DNA of 64,000 nucleotides from Chaetoderma sp. LZ-2023a (GCA_034401795.1 CM067363.1:30494855-30558854); one strand, 5' to 3'; numbered from the stretch's first letter, positions 10,122 to 20,040 are shown. A program made the numbers and translations. The notes: generated from the letters alone by a model not told the origin.

Positions 10122-10346
10122 CCGAAAAGTACCAGTCGACCTTCAATGTGGAGTTCGTCGTGGGCCAGAACTGACAGGAATACCAGTGGTCGACGTTAAT
10201 TCCTCGTATGGTTGTCGTACCCTGATAGAATGCGAGAATACCAGCCCCATATATGTCGAATGCCCGCCGAGCTGAATACATGCTGCCCTTTTCGTAGCCA
10301 AACACCCAGTTTTCCGAATTATCGTCCAGCGAAGTGACGAGACATT
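10122..10346 (-). CDS. Secreted-protein gene, exon 3
   Basis: The acceptor is CGTTCACAG at 10347-10348 and the donor TTTTCGG|GTAAGTAG is strong. The exon is 225 bases, phase 1 at both ends. It encodes CLVTSLDDNSENWVFGYEKG, then SMYSARRAFDIYGAGILAFY, then TTTIRGINVDHWYSCQFWP and NSTLKVDWYFS (residues 116-189). Cys116 and Cys172 may pair; NST at 179 is a glycosylation sequon. The alternating hydrophobic pattern reads as a run of beta strands. The RGI-VDHW-SC motif recurs, as I recall, in uncharacterised extracellular proteins of several invertebrates. Joined to exon 2 it makes Q114-E115-C116 without a stop, which supports both splice sites. Confidence 0.85.
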
Positions 10347-10459
10347 CTGTGAACGTAAGTGAGTGCGAGGAACGTACATTACAATTCAACAATAAGTTAA
10401 TACGTTTACAAAACAACAACAGGTACAGTTTTGAACACAGAAATGTCATGTTGAATATT

Positions 10460-10800
10460 TTCCAGTTCAACCATCGATCAGCTGACGTCATATGACGTCA
10501 TAATTAACTAAGTGACGTATATAATGACGTCATAATCATTACGTCATGAATGATTCGATATAGTCCGGCTTTACATCTTAATAGTCCGAAACGTTTTACG
10601 AATTGTATGTCTTTACTATTTAATAAACATTCGACACCCAGTCAAATTAGTTTCAAAACATTCAACAGCTTACACGTATAGTTGTCTGGAAATTGATAGT
10701 CAGGGAATTCAGAGATCGATCAATCCCAACACGAGCGAGGTGTGGGTGGAGCTTAGATATAGATGGGCGGGCCACAGCTAAAACTGGAAAGGTTCATTGA
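10460..10800 (-). mobile_element. Hairpin MITE copy, reverse, core shortened
   Basis: Reverse orientation: the TGACGTCA arm comes first, with perfect palindromes at 10483, 10493 and 10525, then ACGAATTGTATGTC, a hairpin reduced to its second half, GGAAATTGATAGTCAGGGA, GATCGATCAATCCCAACAC and end ACTGGAAAGGTTCATTG. It sits upstream of exon 3 in intron 2 of the secreted-protein gene. Confidence 0.85.
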
Positions 10801-10844
10801 ATTGGAAGCCATTGCTGCCGTAGCAAATATTAAACAGTACGCTT

Positions 10845-11170
10845 AAAGGGATGCTAATCTCATCTCAAATGTTGTATTGCACCGATAGAATATGGTTTAT
10901 AGATTCCATATCATTCATATCCTGTCACATTCCCTGATCTGTATCGCAATTATCTGTTTTGTAATATCGAGTAAATGTTGAACAGTGATCGACACCATTT
11001 TGTCTCCTCAAGCTATTGTATGTGATGTCATGTAAGCTCCAATGAATCACATTCTTTATTATGTAATGCTCATCCCATTGAATATTCAACAGCTTACCTG
11101 TAGGATTGCTTTTATACCACTTTGCCAAACTATAGCTGGAGCCTCTATGACTGAGCGTATATACCGAGGC
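10845..11170 (+). mobile_element. Second hairpin-element family, copy 2
   Basis: Matches 4715-5130 along its length. The hairpin is collapsed to TTGAATATTCAACAGC, so this copy has lost the loop and most of the stem. Confidence 0.65.
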
Positions 11171-11465
11171 AGACACACTGGGGTTTTTCTGATTGGTTGA
11201 AAAGTAAATCATGACAGCCATCATAGGGTGTAGAAATGTACCAATATGTAACTTCTAAATCCTGAATATCTTTCCTTAGCGGCGTGATAAAAGGCTTAAA
11301 ATTATCTGGATAGTTTATGACCGGCGTGTTAGATCGCCTGAATAGCTATCAAGAGATGGGATTAGTTATCCTTTAAGATATTTCTGAGCTGTACTGTAAA
11401 CACGGTCAGTGCAGTTGTCATCTAAACAGTGGACACACGTGACAAACAAATACGTCACAATAACG

Positions 11466-12268
11466 TCGTGTTGGGATCGATCGAACCCTGAACTCTGAAT
11501 CACAATTTCCAGGAAACTATAACGATAAGCTGTTGTATATTTTGAAACTAATTTGACTGGGTGCTGTTGCTGCCTATGGCAACAACAGCGCACAGTCAAA
11601 TTAGTTTCAAAATATTAAACAGCTTACCTATATAGTTTACTTGAAATTGGTAGTCATGTAGCTAAGGGATCGCTTGATCCCAACACAGGCGATGTGTGGG
11701 TGGAGCTTATCTAGAGAAGGGTGAGCAGTCAAATAAGTTTCAAAGTATTCAACAGACAATTTATTAAAGGTGCATATTCACACCAGAATGCTTGACAATA
11801 ATATTGTTAAAATTGTATTCTTTTATAGGCTTAAATTATGTGTCTACATGTAATGAAACGAAATAAATCTTAACATATGATGATTTCATTCCATATAAAT
11901 TAATATAATTTTTTAACTTGCGAAATTGAAATAGCGTCTCGTCCCTCCATTTCGATTTCGCAACTTAAAATTTTTTATTAATATATATGGAATGAAATCA
12001 TCATATGTTAAGATTTATTTAGTTTCATTACATATAGGATCACAGTTTACGCCTCTAAAAGTATGTAATTTAAACAATTTTATTTCCAGTAATTTTGCTG
12101 TGAATATGCACCTTTAAATAGTAAAGACATACAATTCGTACAACAGCGCATAGTCCGTCTTCAAATATGCGTTCGTGGCGTACTTATCTACGTCATAATT
12201 ACGTCATTAATTTTGACGTCATCCTTTAAGGACGTCATATGATGGATGGATAGAGTGGAAAGGTTTAT
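11466..12268 (+). mobile_element. Composite hairpin MITE with left arm on both sides
   Basis: GTGTTGGGATCGATCG and the left arm come first, then an almost perfect hairpin (about 11527-11625). Next is a second left arm in reverse (GGAAATTGGTAG..GATCCCAACACAGG), giving a palindrome of about 260 bases. A partial hairpin then leads to the right arm, which is split by a nested MITE at 11768-12113 and resumes at AATAGTAAAGACATACAAT. The right end is GAGTGGAAAGGTTTATTG. Confidence 0.75.
11768..12113 (+). mobile_element. piggyBac-like MITE nested in the hairpin MITE
   Basis: Terminal inverted repeats AGGTGCATATTCACA and TGTGAATATGCACCT are perfect. TTAA flanks both ends (11764-11767 and 12114-12117), and removing the insert restores the host motif TTTATTAAATAGTAAAG seen in other hairpin MITE copies. 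The interior is itself a long inverted repeat around a loop near 11935. TTAA duplication is the hallmark of piggyBac transposases, so I infer that this superfamily moved it. It has no coding frame. Confidence 0.9.
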
Positions 12269-12650
12269 TGAAAGTAAATGATCTAGTTCCGTGATGACTG
12301 TTTTCAGGTTGGTGCAGTCTGCGACTGGTACATTTTCAACCATATCATCTTCGTCTGACATAAGCGGGCTGGTCTAACGTGTTAGCTAACAAGTCAGGTA
12401 TTGGATTAAACGTAAGATACTTGAGTAACAGTTCGGATCACTCCTTTGGACATAAAGGCATTGTGTATTTTTTACGCCGGTGCAACGATCGTGATAAAGC
12501 AGGTTACTGGGCCGGCACTGGGCTACTCCCGGGTCAATGCGGCCCGGTATTGGCCCCGTAACGTGTTTTATCAAAGGAATATACATTGACAACTTCTCAT
12601 TTGAATGCAGAGAAAGCGTCCGTAATCAGCATGTTCAAAATAATATTTAC

Positions 12651-12863
12651 CTTGGTCGGCAAATACCACGATGATCTCATTTGTCTTATAGAAATAGTAA
12701 AGAATATCTGCCACGCCACCGTCCACCTCTGTAATACGACCTTTCTGGTCGTTAGCATTTGAACTATCTCTGTATTCCTCAATTAAAACCGTTTTTTTCA
12801 TAACTTTGTCTTTCAATTCAATGACAACGTGGAAGACGTCAGGTAACTTCGGGGGAATTTTTC
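12651..12863 (-). CDS. Secreted-protein gene, exon 2
   Basis: The exon starts after TTATTATACAG and ends GACCAAG|GTAAATA; 213 bases, phase 1 at both ends. It encodes KIPPKLPDVFHVVIELKDKV, MKKTVLIEEYRDSSNANDQK, GRITEVDGGVADILYYFYKT and NEIIVVFADQ (residues 45-114). The pattern of beta strands ending in an EEY-D stretch, followed by a strand pair DILYYFY / EIIVVF, resembles the beta sheet start of ependymin/LolA-like proteins; this is an inference from pattern only. Joined to exon 1 the split codon is A|GA (Arg44). The acceptor's upstream tract is made of a (TTA)n microsatellite. Confidence 0.85.
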
Positions 12864-12866
12864 CTG

Positions 12867-12869
<3 letters not shown>

Positions 12870-12937
<68 letters not shown>

Positions 12938-12953
12938 TAATAATAATAATAAA
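12870..12953. repeat. (TAA)n microsatellite at the exon 2 acceptor
   Basis: About 27 repeats with one CAA interruption. On the transcribed (minus) strand this is (TTA)n ending directly in TTATACAG, the exon 2 splice acceptor. Confidence 0.95.
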
Positions 12954-13177
12954 AGGCAATCTTTGACACTCTATCGTTAGAATTACTGTCATTTAGTCAT
13001 TTCAGCTGGTAAATTCTAAAAAATAGGCTTCTCTTGGGCTGTAAATGGGCGATGATTATGCAAAGACTTTGATTTTCTAGACCTTTCAATGTTCAAGTCG
13101 TTAAAAAACGGCCTTAGTAGGCGTAGGTGTCTTGACAAATATTCATTTGCAAGACAGAAGAAGGCTATTTTTGTCAA

Positions 13178-13472
13178 AGAACCTTTCTATTTTTAGCCAT
13201 GTCCCGCCCATCTCTCGCTCTTTTCTAGAAAAATGTATTGATAAGCTATTGAATATTTTGGAACTAATTTGACTGGACACTGTTGCTGCCTATGGCAGCA
13301 ACAACCTCCAGTAAAATTAGTTTCAAAATATTCAACAGCATGTTTATTAAATAGTAGAGACACACAACGTGTCGGACTGTTAAGAGTTAAAGACGGGTCA
13401 AATAGAATCATTTATGACGCAATGATTATGACGTCATATGATGTCAGATGATAGATGGATACGCTGGAAATG
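13178..13472 (+). mobile_element. Hairpin MITE copy with left arm shortened
   Basis: GAACCTTTCTATTTTTAGCC, CCCGCCCATCTC, then the hairpin (13245-13342) with a nearly perfect stem, TTTATTAAATAGTAGAGACA, GTGTCGGACTGTTAAG, TTATGACGTCATATGATG and end GCTGGAAATG. The GATCGATC section is deleted. It lies in intron 1 of the secreted-protein gene. Confidence 0.8.
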
Positions 13473-13549
13473 CGAAGTCCAGTGGTAATATTTCAAATAC
13501 AGTTTTCACTTGGCCTGTAAATGGACATTCCATGAGAAATATATCAATC

Positions 13550-13862
13550 CAGTTTTACCTATTCCCCGCCCATCTTTAACTAAGCTCCAGCCACACTTCG
13601 CCCGTGTTGGGATCAATCGATCCCTGAACTCTCTGACTATCAATTTCCAGAAAATTATGCAAGTAAGCTGTTAAACATTTTGAAATAAAATTGACTGGGT
13701 GTTTTTGCTGCATAGCGCCGAGTTAAATGAGTTTCAAAATAGTTAACATCATGTTTATTAAATAGTAAAGATATATAATTGGTACACCATAGCTTATAGT
13801 CCGTCGTCAATTAAGCGTTCGTGACGAACTTAGCCACGTCATTCATGACGTAATTATTTGCG
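13550..13862 (+). mobile_element. Hairpin MITE copy, right end truncated
   Basis: CCCCGCCCATCTTTAACTAA, GTTGGGATCAATCGATCCC, CAATTTCCAGAAAATTATGC, a decayed hairpin, TTTATTAAATAGTAAAGA, GCGTTCGTGACGAAC, then it stops after CATTCATGACGTAATTATTT. Confidence 0.8.
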
Positions 13863-14008
13863 GAGGAATATGTCTGGGAAAACCCAACTAAAAATGGAAG
13901 GTCATGAAGAATTTTGAAATTTGGACGTTCTGAGATGATATCTCCTGTGTTTTATATTTTTGGTGGGGTGGGTCTGTATATGGAATTTCATGTTTAGACA
14001 CTCAAAAG

Positions 14009-14009
<1 letters not shown>

Positions 14010-14051
<42 letters not shown>

Positions 14052-14105
14052 TTCGTGCGTGCGTGCTTGCGCGTGAGTGCGTGCGTGCGCGCGCGCGTGC
14101 GTGTG
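14010..14105. repeat. (GTGC)n / GT-rich microsatellite
   Basis: Alternating GTGTGT and GTGC or GCGTGC runs. Open frames on both strands here (Cys/Val/Arg or His/Ala/Thr rich) are artefacts. Confidence 0.95.
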
Positions 14106-14270
14106 TGGGGTGGGATGGGGGGGGGGAGGCGGTCATATCCGCCACCCCCACCCCGATCAAATCCAAAATCGTGTGTTTGGTGTGGGGGTGTTTAACTACC
14201 ACCCCCCCCCCCCTTACCACCACACCCCTCTTCGTACGCCTATGGAATATAATTAGTCCTCGGTATTCGT

Positions 14271-14970
14271 TGGTGCCCAGTCGTAGACCCTGTCATAAAG
14301 CCTGGTGCCCAGTCAAAGAACCTGATACTGATCATAGAACGTTCCCTGATAGCGCAGGTTATTGGACCAATACTGGGACAATAGAGTCCGCTACTGACGC
14401 AGTACCCGCCCAGTAAGTTGCGTTATCTATGTTGTACCCAGTCATAGAGCCTCGTGTGTTACTTGCCTGCCATATGGCCTGATGCTGAGTCATATAGCCT
14501 GGCGTGTTAGCTATCAGTCACAGAGCCTGATGCCCACTCACAGGGCCTGGCACCCAGTCATATAGCCTCGCATGTTACTTAGCACTAATGAGAGTCGAGT
14601 GTCCAACCATATAGAGCCGATACGCAGCATAGAATCTGCTGCCAAGCCATACAACCCAGTGCCCTGACATAAGGCCTGGTACCCTCTCCGAGCCCTGTGT
14701 CAGGTCATAGAGCCTAGAGCGATAATTACCAATAATAAAGCCCGGTGACCAGGCAGGGAACCTCGTAGCCTGTTATATAGCCTAGTGTCCTGTCATACAA
14801 ACTAGTGACCATTATATTGAGTGATGCACAGGCAGAAAACCTAATATGTAGCCTGGTGCCCAATCATATAGACTGGTGCACAGCTATATAGTCTGGCGCC
14901 CATTTAGAGAACCTAGTGCCCAGTCAGAAAAGCTAGTGCCAAGTCATAATAACTTGGTGCCCAGTCATAA
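14271..14970. repeat. Degenerate 20-bp minisatellite
   Basis: The unit is close to CCTGGTGCCCAGTCATATAG. About 30 loosely conserved units run up to the left end of the next MITE at 14971. It lies in intron 1 of the secreted-protein gene. No frame is kept. Confidence 0.85.
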
Positions 14971-15370
14971 TTCACCTTTCCATTTTAGCTATGCCCCTCC
15001 CATCACTGGCTAAGCACCATCCACACCTTGCCGTGTTGGGATTGATCGATACCCAAATGCCCTAGTTATCAATTTCCTGAAAACTATACAGGGAAGCTGT
15101 TGAATATTTTGTAACTCATTTGACTGGGTGCTGTTGCTGCCTATGGCAGCAACAGCACCCAGTCAAATTAGTTGCAAAATATTCAACAGAATATTTATTA
15201 AATAGTAAAAGCAAACAATTTGTACAACAACGCATAGGCCGTCTTCAAATATGCGTTCGTGACGTACTTATCGACATAATTCATGACGTCATTCATTATG
15301 ATGTCATTGTACACATCACGCAGTTCATTGTGACGTCATATGATGGGTGGGTACTCTGGAAAGGTGACTT
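14971..15370 (+). mobile_element. Hairpin MITE copy, full length, near exon 1
   Basis: Ends TTCACCTTTCCA and TGGAAAGGTGA are inverted repeats. Inside: GTTGGGATTGATCGATACC, a near-perfect hairpin (15089-15190, GTGCTGTTGCTGCC / GGCAGCAACAGCAC), ACAATTTGTACAACAACGC, TGACGTCATTCATTATGA and a second TGACGTCATATGATG. Its right end is about 20 bases from the donor of exon 1 of the secreted-protein gene, so it is within intron 1. Confidence 0.9.
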
Positions 15371-15391
15371 ATAGCATGGTGAGTTACTTAC

Positions 15392-15521
15392 TAGTCCTGG
15401 AGCCTGCAGTATTGTTTACATTTGTGCCAACGGTACACACTGACGTATCCCCAATGCCTGTCACATACACGACCAGTAATGATGGACAAAGACACAGTAG
15501 CAACCACATATACTGCATCAT
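15392..15521 (-). CDS. Secreted-protein gene, exon 1 with signal peptide
   Basis: The frame starts MMQYMWLLLCLCPSLLVVYV, a clear signal peptide with cleavage likely after about residue 22 (VTG). It continues GIGDTSVCTVGTNVNNTAGS (NNT sequon at 36, Cys29) and ends at a strong donor ACTA|GTAAGTAA in phase 1. The ATG is in a good context (A at -3). With exons 2 to 4 the product is 246 residues so far, entering the secretory route. The family is not identified. An ependymin-like lipid-binding fold is one possibility and would need a profile search. The alternative that TTTCTCCTCCAG just before the ATG is an acceptor, with a noncoding exon upstream, cannot be excluded. Confidence 0.8.
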
Positions 15522-15581
15522 GGTGCTGTTGATGGCTGGAGGAGAAACAATGTATAGTGTTAGTATTCCAGCGACCGTACA

Positions 15582-15588
15582 TTTTATA
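15582..15588 (-). promoter_or_regulatory. TATA box of the secreted-protein gene
   Basis: TATAAAA on the minus strand, 61 bases upstream of the ATG at 15521. A start site about 30 bases downstream would leave a 5' UTR of about 35 bases. This is a position-based inference and no transcript evidence is available. Confidence 0.45.
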
Positions 15589-15679
15589 GTACAGCTCGTA
15601 AATTAGAATGTTTCCAAAACAAAAAAACCCAGAAACAAATTAGTTGACACAATTTTGAACACGATGTAAGAAATGTTCT

Positions 15680-15747
15680 CTTGAATATTTTGGACTTAAT
15701 TTGATTGGAAGCTATCAAACTAGATCCAAAATATTCAACAGAACGTT
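15680..15747 (+). repeat. Stand-alone hairpin core variant
   Basis: TTGAATATTTTGGACTTAAT and its inverse ATCCAAAATATTCAACAGAA flank a short loop. The leading sequence ACAATTTTGAACACGATGTAAGAAATG also precedes the half core at 5800-5830, so these two belong to a variant of their own. It lies just upstream of the promoter of the secreted-protein gene. Confidence 0.65.
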
Positions 15748-15866
15748 TTATTTTTCTTTCGGAACATTTCAATTTATTTCTGAGATGTACTTTATCCTTT
15801 TCATAATACTAAACATTTAACTCTTGAAATTTCAGTGTACCATTTTCAAGACAAGAGATCTAATGG

Positions 15867-16230
15867 GTTTTTCCAGTTTTAGCTTTTCCCCGCCCCTCTT
15901 TATCTAAGCTCTACCCACACCTTGCTCGTGTTGGGATCGATCGATCTCTGAACTCCCTGACTATCAAATTCCATTAAACTATACAAGTAAGCTTTTAAAT
16001 TTTTTGAGACTAATTTCACTGGGGGCTGTTGCTGTCCAATCAAATTAGTTTCAAAATATTCAACAGAATGTTTATTAAATGGTGAAGACGTACAATTCGT
16101 ACAACGTATCGGACTATTAAGCGTTAAAGACGGACTATATCGAGCCTCTCATGCCGTCATCATACACGTCACGTAGTTGATTATGACATCATATGGCGTC
16201 ATATGATGGATGGATAACCTTGGAAAGCTA
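15867..16230 (+). mobile_element. Hairpin MITE copy, nearly full length
   Basis: TTTTTCCAGTTTTAGC, CCCCGCCCCTC, GTTGGGATCGATCGATCTC, a shortened hairpin, TTTATTAAATGGTGAAGACG, ACACGTCACGTAGTTG, GGCGTCATATGATGG, and end CTTGGAAAGC. Confidence 0.8.
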
Positions 16231-16560
16231 CATTCTAACTATGCCCCTCCCATTTCTAGATAAGTACTGGTCACGTTGTATGCGTACATAAATCGCTGTA
16301 GTCTATACACTTTGAAACCTGAATACCCAGAATCCCAATTTCAAGGTAGCTAGCTACATAGGTAAGCGGTTAGAAATATTCAGCAAAAATGTGTATTAAA
16401 ATAAAGATTACTAACAACGTACAATTGATCTTTCCAGTTTCTCCATCCATCATCTGACGTCATAATCAACTACGTGACGTGTAGGATGACGTCATAATCA
16501 TTACGTCACGAATGACTCTATTTAGTCCGTCTTAAACGCTTAATAGCCCGACACGGTGTA
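16231..16560. mobile_element. Hairpin MITE variant plus a reverse right arm
   Basis: 16231-16430 is a diverged left arm (CTATGCCCCTCCCATTTC..GTATTAAAATAAAGA). From 16432 a reverse right arm follows: CTTTCCAGTTTCTCCATCC, CTGACGTCATAATCAAC, GGATGACGTCATAATC, ACGTCACGAATGA. Two partial copies meet head to tail here. Confidence 0.65.
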
Positions 16561-17436
16561 GTAGTAGGGCAGATAGGTGAAAAAGTTGTACACTTTTTGA
16601 AGAAAGCAGGAAAGTTTGCGCATAAGCGTTTATTGGTATGCAGATTAAAACAAATAGGGTAACATTTGATTTGACAACTATTTCCCGCTTAAACTGTAAA
16701 ATTCAAGATGGCCGCCATGGAAATATGCAAAGATAGAATTTTTGCTTCTAATTATCAAGGCAGTGAAATTTTTTCTATCTAGGCATACGTTTTAAAGGTA
16801 GTAGATTTCATTTATTACTAACAGAATACTGCTGGATTAAAAGAAATGACAGTAATATGTATAGCAACTGTTTTAAAATCCAAGATGGCCGCCACACAGT
16901 TAAACAAATACATTAAGATTTCTTGCTCTTTTCAAATAGTGCACATCCTTTTCACAACCTGGCAAATTATTTTGGCTGCGACTCATTAACTAGTATAAGT
17001 CAATCTGCCGATCTGTCTGTGTGTCTGTCAGTTCATCGATCTGCCAGTGTGCCAGTCAAACTTTTGATATTTCCAACAAAGTTTAGCAACTAGAGCGTGT
17101 CACAAGCGAAAATGACAAGCAGGAAAATTGCCTTTAGCGCTTCTTTAGGATGTTCATCTCGTGTCAAACAAGAGATGGTGATCTGGATACATTTTTCCAA
17201 CACGAGAGTCATGCATGGCCATCATTCCTAGCCGAAACCAATGTGATGAATCAAGGTGTTATATCAGATCTAATCGGAATCCTCGAGAGCTATGCAATGC
17301 GTCCTGTTGAAACACCGTAAGATGGAATAATATGTTCACACACTAAATCCCAACTGAGCTGATTGCTATATTACGGCAAAGTCCAACAACACATAGACCG
17401 TCTTCAAATACGCGTTCGTGACGTACTTATGTGTGT
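16561..17436. other. No gene; two AAGATGGCCGCC repeat units
   Basis: TCAAGATGGCCGCCATGGAA near 16702 and TCCAAGATGGCCGCCACAC near 16878 are diverged units like those of the arrays at 2731 and 30120. The rest, including a CTGTCTGTGTGTCTGTC stretch near 17010, shows no frame or match. Confidence 0.5.
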
Positions 17437-19350
17437 ATGATTACTGTTTTCTGCGGCTGTAGTAGTAGAAACATTCTACAGCTGCAATCAGTTCTTCTTC
17501 GCTTTTGCCCACTGTGTCTTGTCCTCAGCCAAAATCCTTAGCTTCCTCAGGTCCATTCTTGACTTGAGTGTACCTAATACTGCTTTCTTGAGGTCATCTC
17601 GTAGCACGCTTAGCAGATTTATGCAATGACGTCCTCTCCTGGCTCTGTATTTGCTGGCTCCAAGTAGGGCGAATTCCAAGGCTCTCTGTGCTGGTGTGTC
17701 TTCTGGCACCCTTAGCACATGGCCAAACATGGACCATCTTTGCTGGGCGACTTTTACAGACAGCGGCGGCGTATTACACATCTTGTATAGTGCATCGTTG
17801 GAAATTATGCTCTCTGGCCATCGGTGTCCAGTGATGGCGCGCAGGTGTTTTCGGTGGCAGGCATCAAGTTTGTCTAGAGCTGCCTTTGGAGCTGCCCAGC
17901 TGTTACAGATATACATCATCAAGGATACGCAGGTTGCATTGTATAAACGTAGTCTTTTTACCAACGGCATCTTTGATCTACGAATCCATAGCTTCCAGAA
18001 GGACTGGAAAGCTATGTTCCCATGATGCAGCGTGCAGCAACGTCAGCAGTGCTGCAAAGCAGTGAGCCAAGGATTTTACTTTTCCTCTATGGTTCGCCGC
18101 CATGGAGTGAATCGTTATTTTCTTTAGTTTCATGCTTTGTAGATAGGTATATGTGGGTAAACTCTGTTTTGGATTCATTCATAAAGAGATTCTCAATTTT
18201 TAGTTTGCTTGCAGCTATTCGGAGAAGTTCGTCAAGGGGTTTCTTTTCCTCATCAATAAAGTCTACATCGTTGGCATATTCCATCTCTAGCGGCATGCCC
18301 AGTATTGACACTGGGGTTTGGTCTTGTTGAGTTTTCCTGCACGGATTTCAATGCGGCAGCCAGGTAACAGGTGAAGAGCACTGGGGATAGACCATCTCCC
18401 TGTGGGGAGCCTATTGATGTCTTAAACTCTACAGATTTCACTGACTTGACTCGTACTCTCAGCTTGGTGTCTGCAAGCAGTAGTCTCACTAGTCGTAGCG
18501 CATCGTCATTGCAACTGGCCTGGCGTAGTACATCTAGGATCTTTGAGCGTTTAATTGTGTCGACGGCTCGTGACATTTCAATGCCCATTTTGTGGAAATC
18601 CCAGTGTTTGGACATGACTACCGACACAAGCATGCATTGAGCCCATACAATGTCTGCGCAGCTGCGTCCACGTTTGAAGCCACTTTGACATGATCCGGTG
18701 AAGTCATCGATCTTGTCTCGGATGTGGCATAGAGTAACATTGGATAGGATTTTCCGTATGCTGTTAAGGAGGACAATGGGCCACAGGTTGGTTGGGAGGG
18801 AGGGTGAGGGGACAGGTGGCTTCTTGGGCTTGGGTAGCGCGATAAGGATGCCTTGGCCTACAGCGTCGATGGAAGGTGGTGCATAAAAGCTGAATTGATT
18901 ATGTGCGTGTTCGGTTTTGAGATAATGTCACTTGCATATTTGAATAGTTCATTGCTCATTCCATCAGGTCCAGATGCACGTCCATTTTTCAGGGCTTTAA
19001 GTGCCTTCTCAACCTCTCCTGTATTAATTGGTGTTAGTAATGGCCTGGGGTCTCCTGAGAATGGGTGCAAGGGCTCATCATCGTGGTCAGTGAACTGTTC
19101 CTTGAACCATTCTTGAATTGCCTCGGCTTTGCCCTGGTCAGTCCTGATAAAGTGTCCTTCAGAGTTGTGTACAGTTAGTGGTGGAGTGTAGTCAGCAACT
19201 CTCAGGGCTCGGGCTGCCCGAAACATTTTGTGGCAGTCATCCGTGGCAGTGATTTCATCTGCGTCTGCCTGTTGGATAGCAAGATCTTTTAAGCGTTCTG
19301 TTCTGTTTTGTTCCGTTCTTGGAGTTTCCGCCAATGTCTGGCGCACCACC
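17437..19350 (-). mobile_element. LINE-A copy 2, 5' truncated
   Basis: Reverse copy. The 3' end is at 17437-17485 (TTCTGCGGCTGTAGTAGTAG on the plus strand) and the coding region reads leftward from 19349. In order: NGRASGPDGMSNELFKYAS, SGFKRGRSCADIVWA, EMSRAVDTIKR, GSPQGDGLSPVLF, MEYANDVDF (catalytic YADD changed to YAND), thumb and RWSMFGHVLRVPEDTPA. The upstream stretch differs from copies 1 and 3 just before 19320, where the copy ends. Confidence 0.9.
17488..19349 (-). pseudogene. LINE-A RT ORF, broken into four or more frames
   Basis: Open segments 18858-19349, 18253-18633, 18087-18311 and 17488-17970 cover the RT and C-terminal domain. The first aspartate of the catalytic pair is replaced by Asn (YAND), and frames shift between segments, so it is dead. 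Sequence identity with copy 1 is high, which suggests the copies are not very old. Confidence 0.85.
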
Positions 19351-19359
19351 TTTATGTGT

Positions 19360-19610
19360 ATTAATTATATATTATATTATATACACACACGCAAACGATC
19401 ATTAAATCTGACTTTTATGTACACGCATGTACACACGCAAGTCATTTTCCTATCTGTATATAGGTAAATGTTCACAGTTCATAGACGAGTAAATTTATGT
19501 TCACCAGACGCGTAAATGAGTTCATTGTTATTGAAATACATGTTGGAGCATCCAGAAAGCATAAGGCGCACCGTATTTTTCTATGTGCAATTGACTTTAA
19601 TTATACTAAC
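19360..19610. other. No gene; CA-rich spacer
   Basis: Short sequence with TATATTATATTATA and ACACGCAAACG elements between LINE-A copy 2 and LINE-B. Nothing else is visible. Confidence 0.5.
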
Positions 19611-19618
19611 TTGATATT

Positions 19619-20040
19619 TTATAATGCAAGTTTTGTTAGGTAATCCATTTCATTTAAGAGATGATTACGCCTGATATGAAGTTTATAGCAGAGTTTCCTG
19701 GAGATGGATTCAATTTTCGACATTGAATCGCTTCCAATCAGGCCAAACAAGAGAGTTGTGTCGAGTAACATCTGGAGAATAAGATTCTCATCCTTGCTTA
19801 TTAATTCCCAGCTATCTGCCGCCACTAGATGCTCGATTTTCGCTATATAGATGCTTCTGATATCTGCAAATTCTGGACACTGAACTAGGAAATGCATATG
19901 GTCTTCTATAACGTTCTTACAAAAAGGACAGGCATCATTCTCATATTGATTAAATTTGGATCTGTGTGCTTGCAGATAGTATGTACCGGTTAGTAATCGT
20001 GCCTTAATGATGGCATGTTTTACATCATATGTATTTGCTG
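19619..20040 (-). pseudogene. LINE-B C-terminal Cys/His knuckle region
   Basis: Reading on from 20040, in frame after the TGA at 20041, are residues of the type IKARLLTGTYYLQAHRSKFN, then ACPFCKNVIEDHMHFLVQCP (Cys-x2-Cys-x8-His-x4-Cys) and a tail ending TKLAL. Such a knuckle after the thumb is common in several LINE clades and probably binds nucleic acid. A stop separates it from the part at 20041-21102. Confidence 0.75.

Noticed and set aside
14002-14416. Cys/Val/Arg or His/Ala/Thr frames
   Set aside because: Produced by (GTGC)n repeats.
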